Shown piece by piece: positions 30,065-42,424 of a stretch of 64,000 bases of DNA. The notes under the pieces were generated by a model. It worked only from the letters and a program-made list of their open reading frames with translations. It made no database searches and was not told the origin of the DNA. The stretch comes from Podospora pseudoanserina (taxonomy: Eukaryota; Ascomycota; Sordariomycetes; Sordariales; Podosporaceae), in contig NC_085925.1 in NCBI RefSeq assembly GCF_035222485.1, positions 2,170,001-2,234,000 on the forward strand. The letters run 5' to 3'. The position numbers and the translations under genes are program-made. Every line of letters starts with the position of its first letter. Position 1 is the first letter of the stretch.

Positions 30065-31248
30065 ATGGTATGTGTTGGAGGAAATTTGTGCTACTGACTT
30101 GCCCGTTTAATCCCCTTGTCTCATCAATTGTCCGAGCCGTGTTTGTTCTTTTTATTGCAACTGCAACTGCCAGACGGCCACCTGCCTGCTTTCACATACC
30201 TGCTGATGTTGACCATACAACTAATGCGCAATAGGGTTGCTGTCTTTCCCGAGAGGGCGAATCGGGCTCGCCCTACACAACTGGCGGCGGCGCATCTAGT
30301 TCCGCGCGAGCAATCAATGAACAGCCCCAAACAACCCGAGCTCACGTCCACGGTGGACATGATGGGCACGCCTCTGGATCGCGCCGGCGGCATAGACACA
30401 GTCAGCAGCCTCTCGACCAACATATCAACAAGCCTTTACGACTGCACGAGTGGACCAGCTACAATCGGACGTGGACCTCCAGGGAGCTGCGACAGGAGAG
30501 GATAGAGTTCTTCGATACTCGGGTGGCTGGGCGACAGGAAATCTGGCAAACACTACACGCTGTGTTGGAGGTTTTGTGGGCATCCGCAGAGGCTGTGCGC
30601 AATGGGCAGGTTGGGAGGAGAAGTGAAGATGATGGGCCTAGCGAAGAGGACCCGGCGATAGCACTGGCGACAGCCCAGAGCATTCTCGATGCTGCCGATA
30701 TCACACTGCCGACAGGAGACTTGTACAATGGGGCCTACGATGCGTTTGGAAACTACTACCAACTACCACATCACATCGTGGCGGATCCAACGAATTTGGA
30801 ATGGCGGCCAGGCTGGGAACATGAGGATTTGGATGACACCAAGGCAGACTTGACCGCCGGGGAGGAGACCACCGAGGAACGGGACGATCTCGAAGACGAG
30901 GCCGAGAGGAGGCGTGAGGAAAAGGGCAAGGGGGTGGTTGATGTTAAGGATCTCATCGCCATCAGAGCCAGGCTGAGTGATGGATCGAAAGATGTCAACG
31001 TCTCAGTTGGCAAGGGAGACTCTGTAAGAAGTCTGGCTAGACAGATCGCAGAGGATGCAAATGTGAGCCAACATCTTTTACCCCGGATTTAACCCACCAG
31101 ACTCCCGCATACTAACAACAAACAGCTACCTCCCAGCAAGAAGATTCGCATTGCCTACATGGGCAGGGTTCTGAAGGAGAGTACGCCTCTGCTCGAGCAG
31201 GGCTACAAGCAGGGTCATGTTGTCAATGCTTTAGTGTTCAACCGGTAG
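30065..31248 (+). CDS. UBTD/DC-UbP-type ubiquitin domain protein, predicted N-myristoylated
   Basis: Three exons: 30065-30067 (the ATG alone), 30235-31062 and 31126-31248; introns of 167 bp (branch CTAATGC) and 63 bp (ACTAAC); 317 residues. Splicing gives MGCCLSREGE, a classic N-myristoylation/palmitoylation start. About residues 75-190 are the UBTD ubiquitin-binding domain: RLHEWTSYNRTWTSRELRQE, TLHAVLEVLWASAEAV, YDAFGNYYQLP. About 225-316 are a ubiquitin-like fold: IRARLSDGSKDVNVSVGKGD, KKIRIAYMGRVLKE. UBTD1/2 relatives bind E2 enzymes and ubiquitin; a membrane-tethered adaptor of ubiquitination is inferred. The ATG-only first exon is forced by the strong MGCC signature and the matching donor (ATG|GTATGT). 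Confidence 0.88.
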
Positions 31249-32629
31249 GACCGCTGTTCACCGGCGGACGACCAGACACCCCATCATTTGTTTTCCTCAG
31301 GCTCAGAGGTCACCTTACCTGTTCCGTTTACCGCTAATAGTCGGTACACTGAACCACTGCCGATCTCTGCTTCGTCGCTCCGTCCAAACTGGAATAATCG
31401 GAGACGCACACGCACATCTTCAGCCATTCGTGCTTTGCGTGACCGCCTCCAGCGGTTCCAGGAGCGCCGCCAGGAACGTCTTGCCCGTTTGACCGAGGAT
31501 ATTCTGGATGACAGCCGGGCACCTCTGCTGTATACTGACGCGTCTGCATCTGGTAGAGTCGAGGTGTGGAATCCGTATGCTGGGCTGCTTCCTTATCACG
31601 TTGTGCTCTGCCCGACGTGATTTTGATGGGGAATCAAACCATTGGCGCCGACATTTCAACTTGTTTCAAGTCGCTGTAACATTAACGCTCCCATTTTCAC
31701 CCTAATTCCGACGACTACACGCAGACCGACACTCGATCACAGAACGTTTCAGCCCGCACCCACGCACCATTACAGCACCATTGACAACCACACCACTGGC
31801 CGTCTTGTCACTAGTCTTATACCCTCCGAAGTTGAAGAGTAGCAGCATGAAACAGGGTGGAAAGCGCATCAAAGTTTAGGTTTTTTTTTCTTTTTTTTTT
31901 CCCAGGAAAGGGGAGGTAGGAAGTGGGTAGTGGGGGAGGTAGCAAAGCGCAGGTTCTCTTAATTATTTCCATACCACGAGCTTCGTTTTTCTTTCATTCT
32001 TCTCTTGTTGACTGAGTGTATGAAGGTGGGAAAGTTTGGCTTCATGTTTTCATGGGACTACCTACTCAACCCAGTCACTGTTTGTTTGATTCATTCTCGA
32101 AACGGCGTTTCGCATGGGGCGGGTTGGGTGCATCAGGGTTCGGGTCGGGTCGGGTCGGGTCGGGGGGGGATGGAAAGATAGTTTTTATTTATCTAGCGGA
32201 ATACCCAAGTATGATACTGTTTTTTTTTTTTCGTTTTTTTTTTTCTTTTTGTTTTCTTTCCTCAAATGGCTCCCTACCTTGCCCTACGGGGGTATTTTAT
32301 CGTGATGATAAGCCAAAGTGAAATGGAATGATAACAAAGTGAAAAGGTTTGATAGAGTCACAGGATGATCTCACATCTTTATCACCACATCAGAAAACCC
32401 AACAAGATAAACACCACACCCTCTCTATTTTCCCTAACCCCTATCCCGTCCGACTGACTGACTGATTGCTAACCCCTACCTAGACAAACAAACCCAACAA
32501 AGTACCTTTTTGCAAAGCGCTTCAACAAGCTGAACAAACAACAAACAAACAAGCAAACTGTTCATTACAGCCTTTTATCACTGACTTCAAAAAATCCCCA
32601 TTCCTGCTCTAATCCTATCATTTCCACCC
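31249..32629. other. convergent 3' region with homopolymer and G-rich tracts
   Basis: 1.38 kb between the ends of two convergent genes. Contains T-rich runs near 31878-31900 and 32221-32250 and the G-tract at 32136-32169. No gene supported. Confidence 0.6.
32136..32169 (+). repeat. (GGGTC)n tract, potential G-quadruplex
   Basis: Seven or more G-runs separated by TC, TTC or nothing (GGGTTCGGGTCGGGTCGGG..., ending in G8). Direct repeat of five bases. The spacing satisfies the G3-loop pattern for quadruplex folding on the plus strand. Confidence 0.85.
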
Positions 32630-35562
32630 TTACGCAGCACTCCCAATCTTATTCAACCCCTTCAAACTCCCCAAACTCAACGCCAGCCCCTGCGACCTAC
32701 TCCGTATCCTCAAAAATCCCGTAATCGGCCCATCCTCACCCTCCTTCTCAATGCTCAAGTTGGCCAGGGCATCCTCACCTAATTTCCCCCATCGTCAGCA
32801 TCATCATCTCACCCATGATCAAGAAACAAAAACTTACCAAACACACTCCTAGCATACAAATTCGCGCTCAAAAACTGGCAATCCCCCTTCAAGCTCGCCT
32901 CAGGCGTCAGGCAGTTCATATTCGTGCACGCCATCAGCTGGTCCAAAAAGTCCCTCAGCGTCTTGGCCTTGCTGTTGATGTTGACCTTGTTCTCCCACTC
33001 AAACTCGGTCCACATGGTCCTGAACTGCGTCTCGCTGCACGTGGCAGGCTGGATGTAGTCCATAATGTCAACGTGCAGGTCATTCAGAATAACGACGTTC
33101 GTGTCGGTGGAGTGGGCGCCCTCGTAGACAACATTGCCGAAAATGACACCCGTGTCGGTGGACGAGACCTTGATGGTGCACTGCACGTTGTGGAAGTCGT
33201 GGGGGCCGAGGGACTGGCTTGTTGGTCTCTCAACCACCTTGAGGTCACCGAGAGTGGCAAACTCAACCGAGAGGTTCTGGAGCGTGTCGGTTGTCTGATT
33301 GACGAGGAGGACGTCAAGAATGATGTCGAATTGGTGCACCTTGACATAGGCTTCCGCGTAGACAGGGTCGGAAAAACCGGTGAGCTGAACCACACGGCTG
33401 AGCTTCCCCGACAAATCCTCGCCCGCACCGCTGTCACCGCCAGCGGCGCGCTCAAGGTCAAGCTCAACTGTGTCCTCGCCACCGCCGGTGTTCTTCTTGG
33501 AGAGCTGACGGATAGAGACCACATCGTCAACCTGAATGGCCGATTTGGCCTTCTCGTGAGCAGCCTTGGCCTCGCGCTTCTTCTCCTCGACTTGGACCAT
33601 GGCGCGGAAGGCCTTGCGGGTGTCCTCGAGGTAGACAGTTTCGAGCTCCTTGTGCTGTTTGAACTCGGCAAGCGAGCGCACACAGCTCATGATGCGGTCA
33701 ACCGAGTCCTCATCAATGGGAGCCTTCACGAATTGGGATTGACCAACACGGATGACGGAAATCATGATAAGCATAGCCTCTGCCTTGAGGGCATTGGTGC
33801 GAGACTCGGCCGAGCCAACTTCCGAGTAGCGCATGACCAACTTTGTGAGAGTCGAGGCAAGGACGCTGGCGAGATAGTAATCGCCATCGAGAATGAGCTG
33901 GCGAAGAGGTGGTTTTTGAGAGGCCTTGACAGCTTCCAGCTTGGCAGCAGCGGCAGACTGGCTGGTAAGGGCAGTCTCAGTCGCATATGTGCCATCAGCG
34001 TTAACCTTGCGCGAAGTGGCGGCCGGCTTGGGGTGTCCATTGGTCTGTTCCTGTTCCTTGTTCTCCTCCTCGCTGTGCATGTTATCCAGCAACCGTTGCT
34101 CGGAAGCCAAGATGGGGATTTCACCCAAGCTAGCCCTGATACCTTTCCAGGCATCACGGATATCCTTCTCCTCAAGAGAGTACTCGCCAATGATCCACAG
34201 AATGCCCCGGTACACCTTGCCGGCACGGACCTCCTTCAGGGTGTCGACTAGCCTGGACACAATGGTTGGGCGCAGCGCTGGGAATTTCTCCACGACCTCC
34301 TTGACAAAGTTGATGACATCGACGGCGGAGGCATTGTTGAAGTCGGCAATAAACTCCATCAAAAGCTCCACAACGCTGGCGGCCACCTCGGAGAACTTGA
34401 CGGCGCACTGGTGAATAGAGTGGATAAGCAGTTGGCGATACTCGCTATTCTTCTCGTATTCTTGGTCGACAGTCTTGGACAGCTCCTTCTTGAGGAGCAG
34501 GACTACCTCCTCAACATTCTTGCTGGAAACCATCTCCAGCGCAATCTCGAGGGCCTTCTTGCGCACATCAATATCCGGGCTGGAAAGAACGCGCAAAATC
34601 TCCATGATCAAGTCGTCCAAGATGCCCTCGTTTCTTTGGCGGAGCTGGTCGACGCGATCCAGCACGATAAGCTTAACATTGTTGTCGGCCTCCTTGATGG
34701 CAAGCTCAATGAACTTGCTGGCGGCAGCCTTGACGGCCACAGGATTGTTGGTGAGGGCCGTCAACGAAGAAGCAGCTTCGTAGACGACGGTGGATGTGTT
34801 GGACTCCAGCAGGTCAAAGATCAGGTGCAGATATTTGGTCTTGTTCTGAGAGTTCTGGATGGCGTCCTTCCTGATGAACTCGAGCTCAACCAACTGCAGA
34901 AGCTCCTCTGCGTTGGGGATGCCATCAAAGACAGAGCTAAGGTACGCCAGCGCCTTGCCGTGGTCGATGCTGGCAAGCGCAGCAAAACCGTTCCTCTTGC
35001 ATGTGGGATCGCTCTCGCCTTCCAGGAATGTGGCAATGAGGTCTGCGGCATCGGGGATCAGGGAGGGCGAGTGTTGGAAGATGGATGCGACGGCAAAGAC
35101 GGCGTTCTTTCGTACGTAGGCATGGCGATGTTCGAGGCATGATCGGGCTGAGGAGAGGAGGGGCTCGAGAAGCTCTGGTTCGCGAAGTTTGCAGAGGAAA
35201 CGTAATGTGTTACCGCGGATGTACTCGTTCGGGTGTTGCAAGTCGTTCCGGATACCGTTGCATACTAGAATGTACTCCTGCTTCAGCTTACCTTGGGCGT
35301 CAAGCTTCGGGCAGATCTCGTAGTAGAAATAGAGGAGCTTCTTCAGAGGCTTCGACTTGGACGGCATGACGAATCGGATGATGTGCATGAGCAATTGCGG
35401 CATAGGATCGCCATTGAGCATGATGGTCAAGATGCGCCTCATGGTATCGAGCTTGGACTCATCGGTGCCCTTCTCGAGCTGTGTCTTAAGCTCCTGCAAT
35501 GTCGGTGTGCCATCGATGGAGTTGTCCTTCACTAACGTGTACGCATTTTCGAGAAAGGACAT
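32630..35562 (-). CDS. SEC26: coatomer subunit beta (beta-COP)
   Basis: Exons 35562-32838 and 32778-32630 around a 59-bp intron; 957 residues (yeast Sec26 973). The N-terminal two thirds are adaptin-like alpha-solenoid: [56 protein letters not shown] charged linker at about 480-530 follows, then the C-terminal appendage ([36 protein letters not shown]). The last exon encodes [17 protein letters not shown] and the C-terminus. Subunit of the COPI coat for Golgi-to-ER and intra-Golgi vesicles. Divergent from Mago nashi. Confidence 0.97.
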
Positions 35563-36236
35563 GATGGGCGAACGGGGGCGGCAACGTGCCGTGGAAAACT
35601 CGGGAGAGTGTTGGATGGGTGGTTGTGTTTGCGAGTTCGGGTGGAATTATTGGTGTTGACCCCGTATGGGTAGTAATTATTGCTGAGGGGCGGAAAAGAT
35701 AGGGGAGTTGTTTCGTGGCTCCTGAGCTCCTGCAGAATAACAGCCCAGTAACAAACAGGTTGTTTGCCTAATACCGGCCTGTGCAAGTAACCCCTGACGC
35801 CAAATGCTCGCTCGTAAAGAATTCGTTTGGTGGTTCAGAATGGACCTGCAGAGGCGAGGTGTCGTCGCGTAGGTGGCCGCTGGGGGTGAAATCGGGCAGC
35901 GGAGCTTCACCTTTCTCTGGGCGAATGTGGTCACAGTTGGTGAGAGTCGGTCAATATCAACGGCGGTGCCTGTCTTGGGAGATGTGGCATTTGGGGGACT
36001 GGGTAGCTGGCCTATCGTAGCTCTCAGCCAGCTGGCGCCAAGCGGCAGCCGGGCAGGGAGTTGCTCAATCACGTGAAACTCCGACAAGCATTTGGTGGGG
36101 TCCCCAATGATGCCCCGCCGATGCTCTTGTGCAAGTCGCGGCTTCGACGGCCACCAGGGTTCCCAATTAAAGATTCCCGCGTTGTCGCTGTCATCAACTG
36201 AATCGTTGGAAAGCAAGTCAACACCCACCACCCAAC
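35563..36236. promoter_or_regulatory. bidirectional promoter, beta-COP / Mago nashi
   Basis: 674 bp between divergent start codons. Open frames inside are short and without domain character. No specific site recognised. Confidence 0.55.
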
Positions 36237-36988
36237 ATGTCTTCCACAAACGAGCCATTCTATATTCGCTACTAGTACGGCAAACAGCATGTATTCAACA
36301 TTTGATGCTTTTGCTAACCTGGACATAGCTCTGGCCATCAAGGTCGTTTCGGGCACGAATTCTTGGGTACGTCTTGTCGCAATGATGATTTTCCGAACGG
36401 GGAAGACTAATATTTTCCATTTCCCAGAATTCGATTTCCGCGTGGTCGGAGATGGTCGCAGTGCCACAGCCCGCTATGCAAACAACTCGAACTACAGAAA
36501 TGATAGCCTCATTCGCAAAGAAAGTACGGCGCATCCCATGACCTAAACCGCAACCCTGGGACGGACCGACTGACGAGATTGGGACGATAGTGTTTGTGAG
36601 CTCACTAGTTGTCGATGAGATTAAGCGCATTGTCAAGTCGAGCGAAATTATGAAGTACGCAAACCAAGGCTGGAAGCATTGCATAAACCAGAGGCTGACA
36701 GTTACCCAGGGAAGATGACGGAAAGTGGCCTACCAAGAACAAGGACGGAAGGCAAGAGCTGGAGATTCGGCTTGGAAACGATCACATTTCCTTCGAGGTA
36801 TGAAGTACCCCATTGGCAGTTTTGATGCCCAGTTAACGATCCCCCAGACCGCCAAAATTGGCTCGATCAACGACGTAACGGATTCTGCCGACCCAGAAGG
36901 CTTGCGAGTATTTTACTACCTCGTGCAAGATCTCAAGGCCCTCGTCTTCAGTCTCATCGCCCTTCACTTCAAGATTAAACCAATCTGA
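36237..36988 (+). CDS. mago: Mago nashi, exon junction complex core subunit
   Basis: Six exons: 36237-36274, 36329-36366, 36428-36523, 36591-36654, 36710-36797 and 36848-36988; introns of 54, 61, 67, 55 and 50 bp. Spliced frame is 154 residues, close to the 146-150 of other Mago proteins. It reads [97 protein letters not shown] and [13 protein letters not shown], essentially the whole conserved protein. Mago pairs with Y14 and locks eIF4A3 on spliced mRNA. Five introns in 752 bp, all with GTAYGN donors, make it the most intron-dense gene of the window. A minus-strand open frame across the gene is only a shadow. Confidence 0.97.
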
Positions 36989-38398
36989 TTTACCTACCGC
37001 CTGGTATTCGATGAACCTGGGGACGGAGATGGGACACGATGGCCAATTCGAGAGTTGTGCCTCTTGACGGGAAAACAGGGCAGCCCACAGGGTTGACTAC
37101 CCTGCCAAGCCTGGAATATGGATTTGAGAAAAATGGGTTACGGAGATATAAGGTTGTCTTGCATCATCAAAAGTAGAGATGGCTGGGAGCTGTCAATGAG
37201 GCCGGAGTTAGGTGCGAGCCAATCATGAATTCTTACCGGATGGAGGCTGGAGCTGGGAGATACCCCAATGAATAATAGAACGCTTACGACTGGCTGTTTG
37301 TCCCTTATAGATATCCAGCTCAGCAGCTAATGCTGAAGGCGAATGAAAGAAACCCAATCATTCGTGAACAGTTGTGGTTAAATGCGGGAGTGAGCTCAGT
37401 CACCGCCACATTCGGTGGTGTCGACGTCCAGATTCGGATGCTGGCAGACCCTGTACAGACAGGTCTGTCAGACCTACAGATGTCAATAGGATGCACGATC
37501 TAGGGTTCGGGAGAGGATGTGTCACAGCCATCCATGTCTTGGATATTTTGCCAACATCGTCTATAAAAGTAGACATACTGGAGCTGGTTGCTCAGCGGCG
37601 GGAAGTTTTGAAGGTCTCAGAAGACGATGACAATGGAACTGGGTTTGCCCTTTGACAAGTAAAAACCGGGGCCACCCTGCCAAGCCAGCCTCCCGCGATG
37701 CTCTGCAAGTGAGGTGTGGACAATTCCCTTGAAGACGTCTGTCTAACGTCTAACCACCGGGAATTCCATCCGTTTCTTACCTACCTTTCCCAAGGTACCT
37801 GTTCCTAGGTCTATCAAGCCCTTGCCTCTCCCATCAGCATCCATCAGTGTTCTCGAATCCTGTTCCCGAACTCTTCCTATCTAGCCCCTCCAAATTCTCA
37901 AGGTCTCAACCACAGCGCCCACTCCTTGGCTTGACCCCACGGAATCACAGCACCGCGCGCCCGTGCCCTTCCCCGCGAAAGCAGCTCTGTGGCACTGAAT
38001 TGAAGCTCCACCGCTCCGCGATCCGCCCACGAGACCATCGGCAACTGTCATCCGTCGCCGCTTCAACCCGTTCGTTCACGCCCAACGACCACGGACGGCC
38101 CCCGGCCGTTTTGTTCATCGCGCCCGTCGCCGCGACAATCGCAAACTCTCTCTGGCAGTGTGCCAACACACAGCGCCGCTGGCTGGTGCATCCAACAAAA
38201 TCCAGAATCTAGATTCTTGGCCTGCCTTTGCCCTGTTGGGCTAGTGCCTAGCCAAGGGTCCCTTTCCCACGCTCGCACGCCCATCTCCACAACCACAGTG
38301 TCCCCCCCGGTTGCGCATCGGCCATCAATTCAACATCTCAACCTCCCCGTCGCCGATACCGTTCCTCTGTCTTTTAAACTCACGTAGCTGTCAAGAAC
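36989..38398. other. intergenic upstream of GID4
   Basis: 1.4 kb. The last 600 bp (37790-38398) are pyrimidine-rich with CCTCCC/CATC words, consistent with promoter and a long 5' leader containing short upstream open frames. No gene supported. Confidence 0.55.
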
Positions 38399-39717
38399 AT
38401 GCCCACGCCCTCGTCGAGCGCGCCCGAACCCCAGTCGCCTCGTTCTTTCTCCTTCTCATCATGTCCTGATCCTGAGGAGCTGCTGTCTAACATGCCGTCC
38501 ACATCCCACTCCCAACTGCCCCCAGCTCTGTCTCCGCAGTCGCCCGAGTCACCACAATCCCCCTCGAGCTGGCATCCCCGTCCCCCGGTTGCCTACGAAA
38601 CAGATGTCACCATGACGAACGAACCGATTGCGGCGCAGTCTCCGCGATCAGCCACCATGTCGCCGCAGCCTCTGTCGGAGAGACCCCTTCCGGAACCAGA
38701 GTTCGAAGTCGAAGGGATGGTGCCCGTGCCAGATCAGCCAGATGAATCACAGAAGCAACCTGACCAGGATGAGGAGATGGTTAGCCTTGAGAATGATGCC
38801 AGTGGTGGTGGCAATACTGGTGAAGGAGCGGTCGCAAGACCACCAAACACAACAATGGGGGAATCATCGAGTAGGAGGAGGTCAAGATGTGAAAAACAAT
38901 CTCCGGTTGTCGGGGAGCTTTACGAGGTGGATATCTGGGGGCCAGTAGGGAACGGCCCTCGATGGGTTGAGGACAGAGGGTTAGTGGGACTGGGGCACGA
39001 GTTCTCTCTCATGAGGTCCATACCAACCACACCTTCGTCCTTCTTGCGGCCGGGAAGCAAGTTTGAGGGGTCTCAGGAATCGGAGCGACAACGGTACGAT
39101 GTAGAGGTGGAAATCAAATACGTCGACATGCGCGAGTCGTTTTTGTGTGGTTATCTGAAGATTCAGGGTATGACAAGCTTTTCTTTCAAGAGACCACGGA
39201 GTGGGCCGCTAATACGGGTTCTACAGGTTTGACCGATGACCACCCAACACTTACGACCTATTTTGAAGGCGAGATTATCGGCCCCAAGTACGGCTTCATC
39301 ACACAACACCCAACCTGGGGCGCAACAGACAAGATTGATCTCTCCCACTGGGGAAAGTTTGCGCCTTTCCGTCCCTATGCTAAGCAAGCGCGTAAGGGCG
39401 GTCAGGTCCTGGTCAAGGACATGGCCCATCGGGAGAACATCTTCATGCGGTGGAAAGAGCACTTTCTTGTGCCCGACCACCGGGTGAGGACGATCAACGG
39501 GGCCAGTTTTGAGGGGTTCTATTACATTTGCTTTAATCAGGTGAAGGGGGAGGTGAGCGGGATCTACTTTCACAGCAAGAGTGAAAAGTGAGTTGCTCTA
39601 GACCAGACTGATACTTGTGATTCCGTCATATGCTGACACACACTATGCAGGTTTCAACGGCTAGAGCTGAGACATGTACCCAACAAGGGGTGTTATGGCG
39701 CCGTGGAGTTCAGATGA
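38399..39717 (+). CDS. GID4: GID/CTLH ubiquitin ligase substrate receptor GID4 (Vid24 family)
   Basis: Three exons: 38399-39167, 39227-39587 and 39651-39717; introns of 59 and 63 bp; 398 residues. Residues 1-175 are Pro/Ser-rich and disordered. The Vid24 beta-barrel follows: YVDMRESFLCGYLKIQGLTD, HPTLTTYFEGEIIGPKYGF, WGATDKIDLSHWGKFAPFR, IFMRWKEHFLVPDH, FEGFYYICFNQVKGEVSGIY and the final FQRLELRHVP. The barrel recognises N-terminal Pro degrons of gluconeogenic enzymes and brings them to the GID E3 ligase during the switch to glucose. A fungus that lives on varied carbon sources would use it for catabolite degradation. The call is firm; targets are known only from yeast. Confidence 0.95.
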
Positions 39718-40347
39718 CGAAGTCATGATTTTGGAAGCAGGGGACACACAACTGCAAAATACCTATGGGCGGCGTCACTTTTTGCGACACACACAAAACT
39801 GATACCAACATCTAAGGGATGATTGATTTTTTCACGAATTCAGGCAGGGAGGTTTCACGAGTGGGCGAGGTGAGGGGTCACAGCGTTGCCTGTTTGCATT
39901 GGTCGGATGAGTTTGGCTTTGTATACTCTATTTGGTTGTCTTTTACTTTGCATTTTTTTTGATGGGGGCAAGGAGGCAGGAGGGAGGGGTGGGAACGAAT
40001 ATTACACCTACTACTAGCACATCTGTATTGACAGAAGACGACACACACACATGAAGGGCAGAACGACAGACACTTTACAAGCGAGAGCGTGGCCACTCCC
40101 AAGAGGGTGATGATGATAGGCGGGGGGACAGGCCGAGGACACACAAGCACATATATAGCCAGGAATCTTTGCGCTCTATTATTTCTTCCCTCTTGAGCAG
40201 TTTTTCATTGTACATGCTTTCATTTTTTTATTTATTTTCTTTTTAATTTTTTTACAAAATGGGTATCTTTGATAAAGTCTTGTTTTTGACCTAAGAAAAC
40301 AAGAGACGAGAGATCACTCATTTTATCTATTTCCTAACTTGTGTCAT
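39718..40347. other. convergent 3' region of GID4 and TRM11
   Basis: 630 bp with T-rich runs (39948-39960, 40220-40255). No gene recognised. Confidence 0.6.
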
Positions 40348-41946
40348 TTAATTTGGGGGTGGCGTCTCTGTTGCTGGTGCAGCAGGTGTTGATGTTCCAG
40401 TTGTTGCGGGGGGTGTTTGAAACCCTTCAAAGTAGGCTTTTCGAAAGGGATTGAGCTCGTCGGCTGTTTTGCCGACTAGTATGCGCTCCTCGCGGGCTTT
40501 GACGGCTGCTGAGTCGACGTCTTTGTCGGGGATGCGGCGGTAGCAGATTAGACGGCGGGACCCTGGGGGGGGGTTAGCATTGGTAGGTTAATGAGGGTGA
40601 AAGACATACATTTGTTGAACACTTGGGTAGAAACTGAGAGTGTTTCCAGATAAGGATGACTCGGCACAGGCATCTCCTGTTCTTCGTCGTTCGCAGTCGG
40701 CATCCAGAACGCCACTCTGCCATTGTCGACAAGCGTCTGAGCCGCAAATTGGAGGATGTCATCCAGCATCGCCAAAAACCCATATGGTTTCCTCGGCGGG
40801 ATGAAATCCGCTTGTCTGTTCGTTCCCTCGTCAGCCTTTTCCCCTTTTTTACCACCCCATCATGCGCAGAATGAACGTACTTGTACATCTCCCTCCCCTT
40901 CCTCTCCACCCAAGGCGTCTTCTCCGGATCCCTCACCCCCAACACCATCAGCCCCTCCCTCACCCCATAAGGCGGATCACACACAATCCCATCAAACACC
41001 CTCCCCCTCACCCCATCCCCATCACTCCCTAGTTCTTGTTTCCTAATCGGGCTATTCGTCAAATCAGCCGTGAACGTCCCCCCCAACCTCCCCAAAAGCC
41101 CATACTGCTCAAAATTCCCCCTAAGCGTCTTTTCCCTCCCATCTCCCCTGATACTCCTCCCATCAATATCACTCCCCAACGCCACCGCCCCAAACTCGGC
41201 AACCGCGATAGGAAACGACCCCGTCCCACAAAACGGATCATAAAATAACTTCCCCGGCCCGGCAAGCGCAATATTGGCTGTGATGAGCGCCAATTCGGCG
41301 TCCATGCTTGTGGTGGAGATATACCTCCTCTTTTTCAAATCCAGTTTCTTTGGTAGGTCACGGAGGGAGGAGCCGAGATAGCGGGTGAAGTACAAGTGGT
41401 TAGGCTCTGGTATTCCCAAAGGGGTGGAGTTGAAGGGCCAGAGTTCGTGGAGGGTGAATTCTTGGTCGGGGTGGCGCATTTTGATTGGGCCCATGAAGCC
41501 GAGGTAGGAGAAGGAGTTGATGATGGAGACTTTTTGATCCGAGGTGCGGGAGCCTTGGTAGGAGTCGAGGGTGAATTTGAAGGAGCAGGAGAGATAGGAG
41601 GGCCAGAGGGGGGAGGTGGTGGATTTCACGGCGGCGTGGACCGAGGCGAGGTCGGGGCCATGGCCCCAGAGCTCGTGGATGGACATTGCGAGGATGGAGC
41701 GGCGGATTAGACGGCGGGCGAGGGTGGTTGTGGTGATGGGAGGGGAGGAAGGGGGGAGGCGGATTATGCAGAAGGGGGACTGGGAGGGGGCGGTTAGTTA
41801 GGGTTTTTGAGGGGGGGAAAGGATAGGCTTACGTCTAGGCTGTAGGATACGACTTCCATGTCAATCCCTTCGAGAACGGCTAGGGCTTGCAGCTCAGGGA
41901 GACGGAAGGTCTCGTGAGACTGGGAGAAACGGATGAGATATTCCAT
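40348..41946 (-). CDS. TRM11: tRNA (guanine10-N2) methyltransferase catalytic subunit TRM11
   Basis: Four exons: 41946-41833, 41779-40881, 40815-40610 and 40562-40348; introns of 53, 65 and 47 bp; 477 residues (yeast 433). The N-terminus MEYLIRFSQSHETFRLPEL starts a THUMP-like domain. The Rossmann methyltransferase follows: LFYDPFCGTGSFPIAVAEFG (SAM motif I), GSDIDGRSI (motif II) and IVCDPPYGVRE, the DPPY catalytic motif of N2-guanine methyltransferases. After ISTTSMDAELALITANIA comes the class-typical helix. Acts with TRM112 on m2G10 of cytosolic tRNAs. The Pro/Thr-rich end is fungal. Shares a 478-bp promoter region with RPP40. Confidence 0.95.
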
Positions 41947-42424
41947 TTTTTCGAGTGTGTGAGGGGTCAACAGGGAGTTCTGATCTTTGAGGAATTCCTC
42001 TTCTATATGGTGTAACAAGATAAGTTATCTTATGTCAGATGCATATTTCGACCAACAGAATATGCTGAATTTGGCGTATAAATGTTTTCACTCTAAAAGT
42101 CAAATGCAAGCAGTTTTGACTCACTTGAAGTTTTACACTCAAGTTTGAAGAGGACCCGAAGAAGAGGTCTTGGGCTGGTCTGAAAACACACCGGGGTGTA
42201 TCTAGCGTGCCCACTCCACCAATGCCAATAGCTAGGCCCAATAAGCGTATGTAATGCATGAACTAAAGCCACCCCTCGTGCAGGCGTACCAATTCTCAAG
42301 ATTTTGCCTAGGGCAGTTTCAACGCAACGACTGTCCAGCACCGTCTCACAGGCAGATATCCGAATCCATCACAGCACATCCAAACATTCAGCATCGAGGA
42401 GTCAGGTCAAAACAACCGCCCACG
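41947..42424. promoter_or_regulatory. bidirectional promoter, TRM11 / RPP40
   Basis: 478 bp between divergent start codons of two tRNA-processing genes. AT-richer than its flanks at 42005-42120. No site recognised. Confidence 0.55.

Noticed and set aside
32136-32169. Telomere-like G-rich repeat
   Set aside because: The unit is GGGTC, not TTAGGG, and it is interstitial between two genes.
32815-34251. 478-codon frame antisense to beta-COP
   Set aside because: Shadow of the conserved beta-COP coding sequence; no domain recognised.
36069-36467. 132-codon minus-strand frame over Mago nashi
   Set aside because: The plus strand encodes conserved Mago exons; the minus frame shows no family features.
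37847-38212. 121-codon frame upstream of GID4
   Set aside because: Composition follows pyrimidine-rich leader DNA; no similarity recognised.
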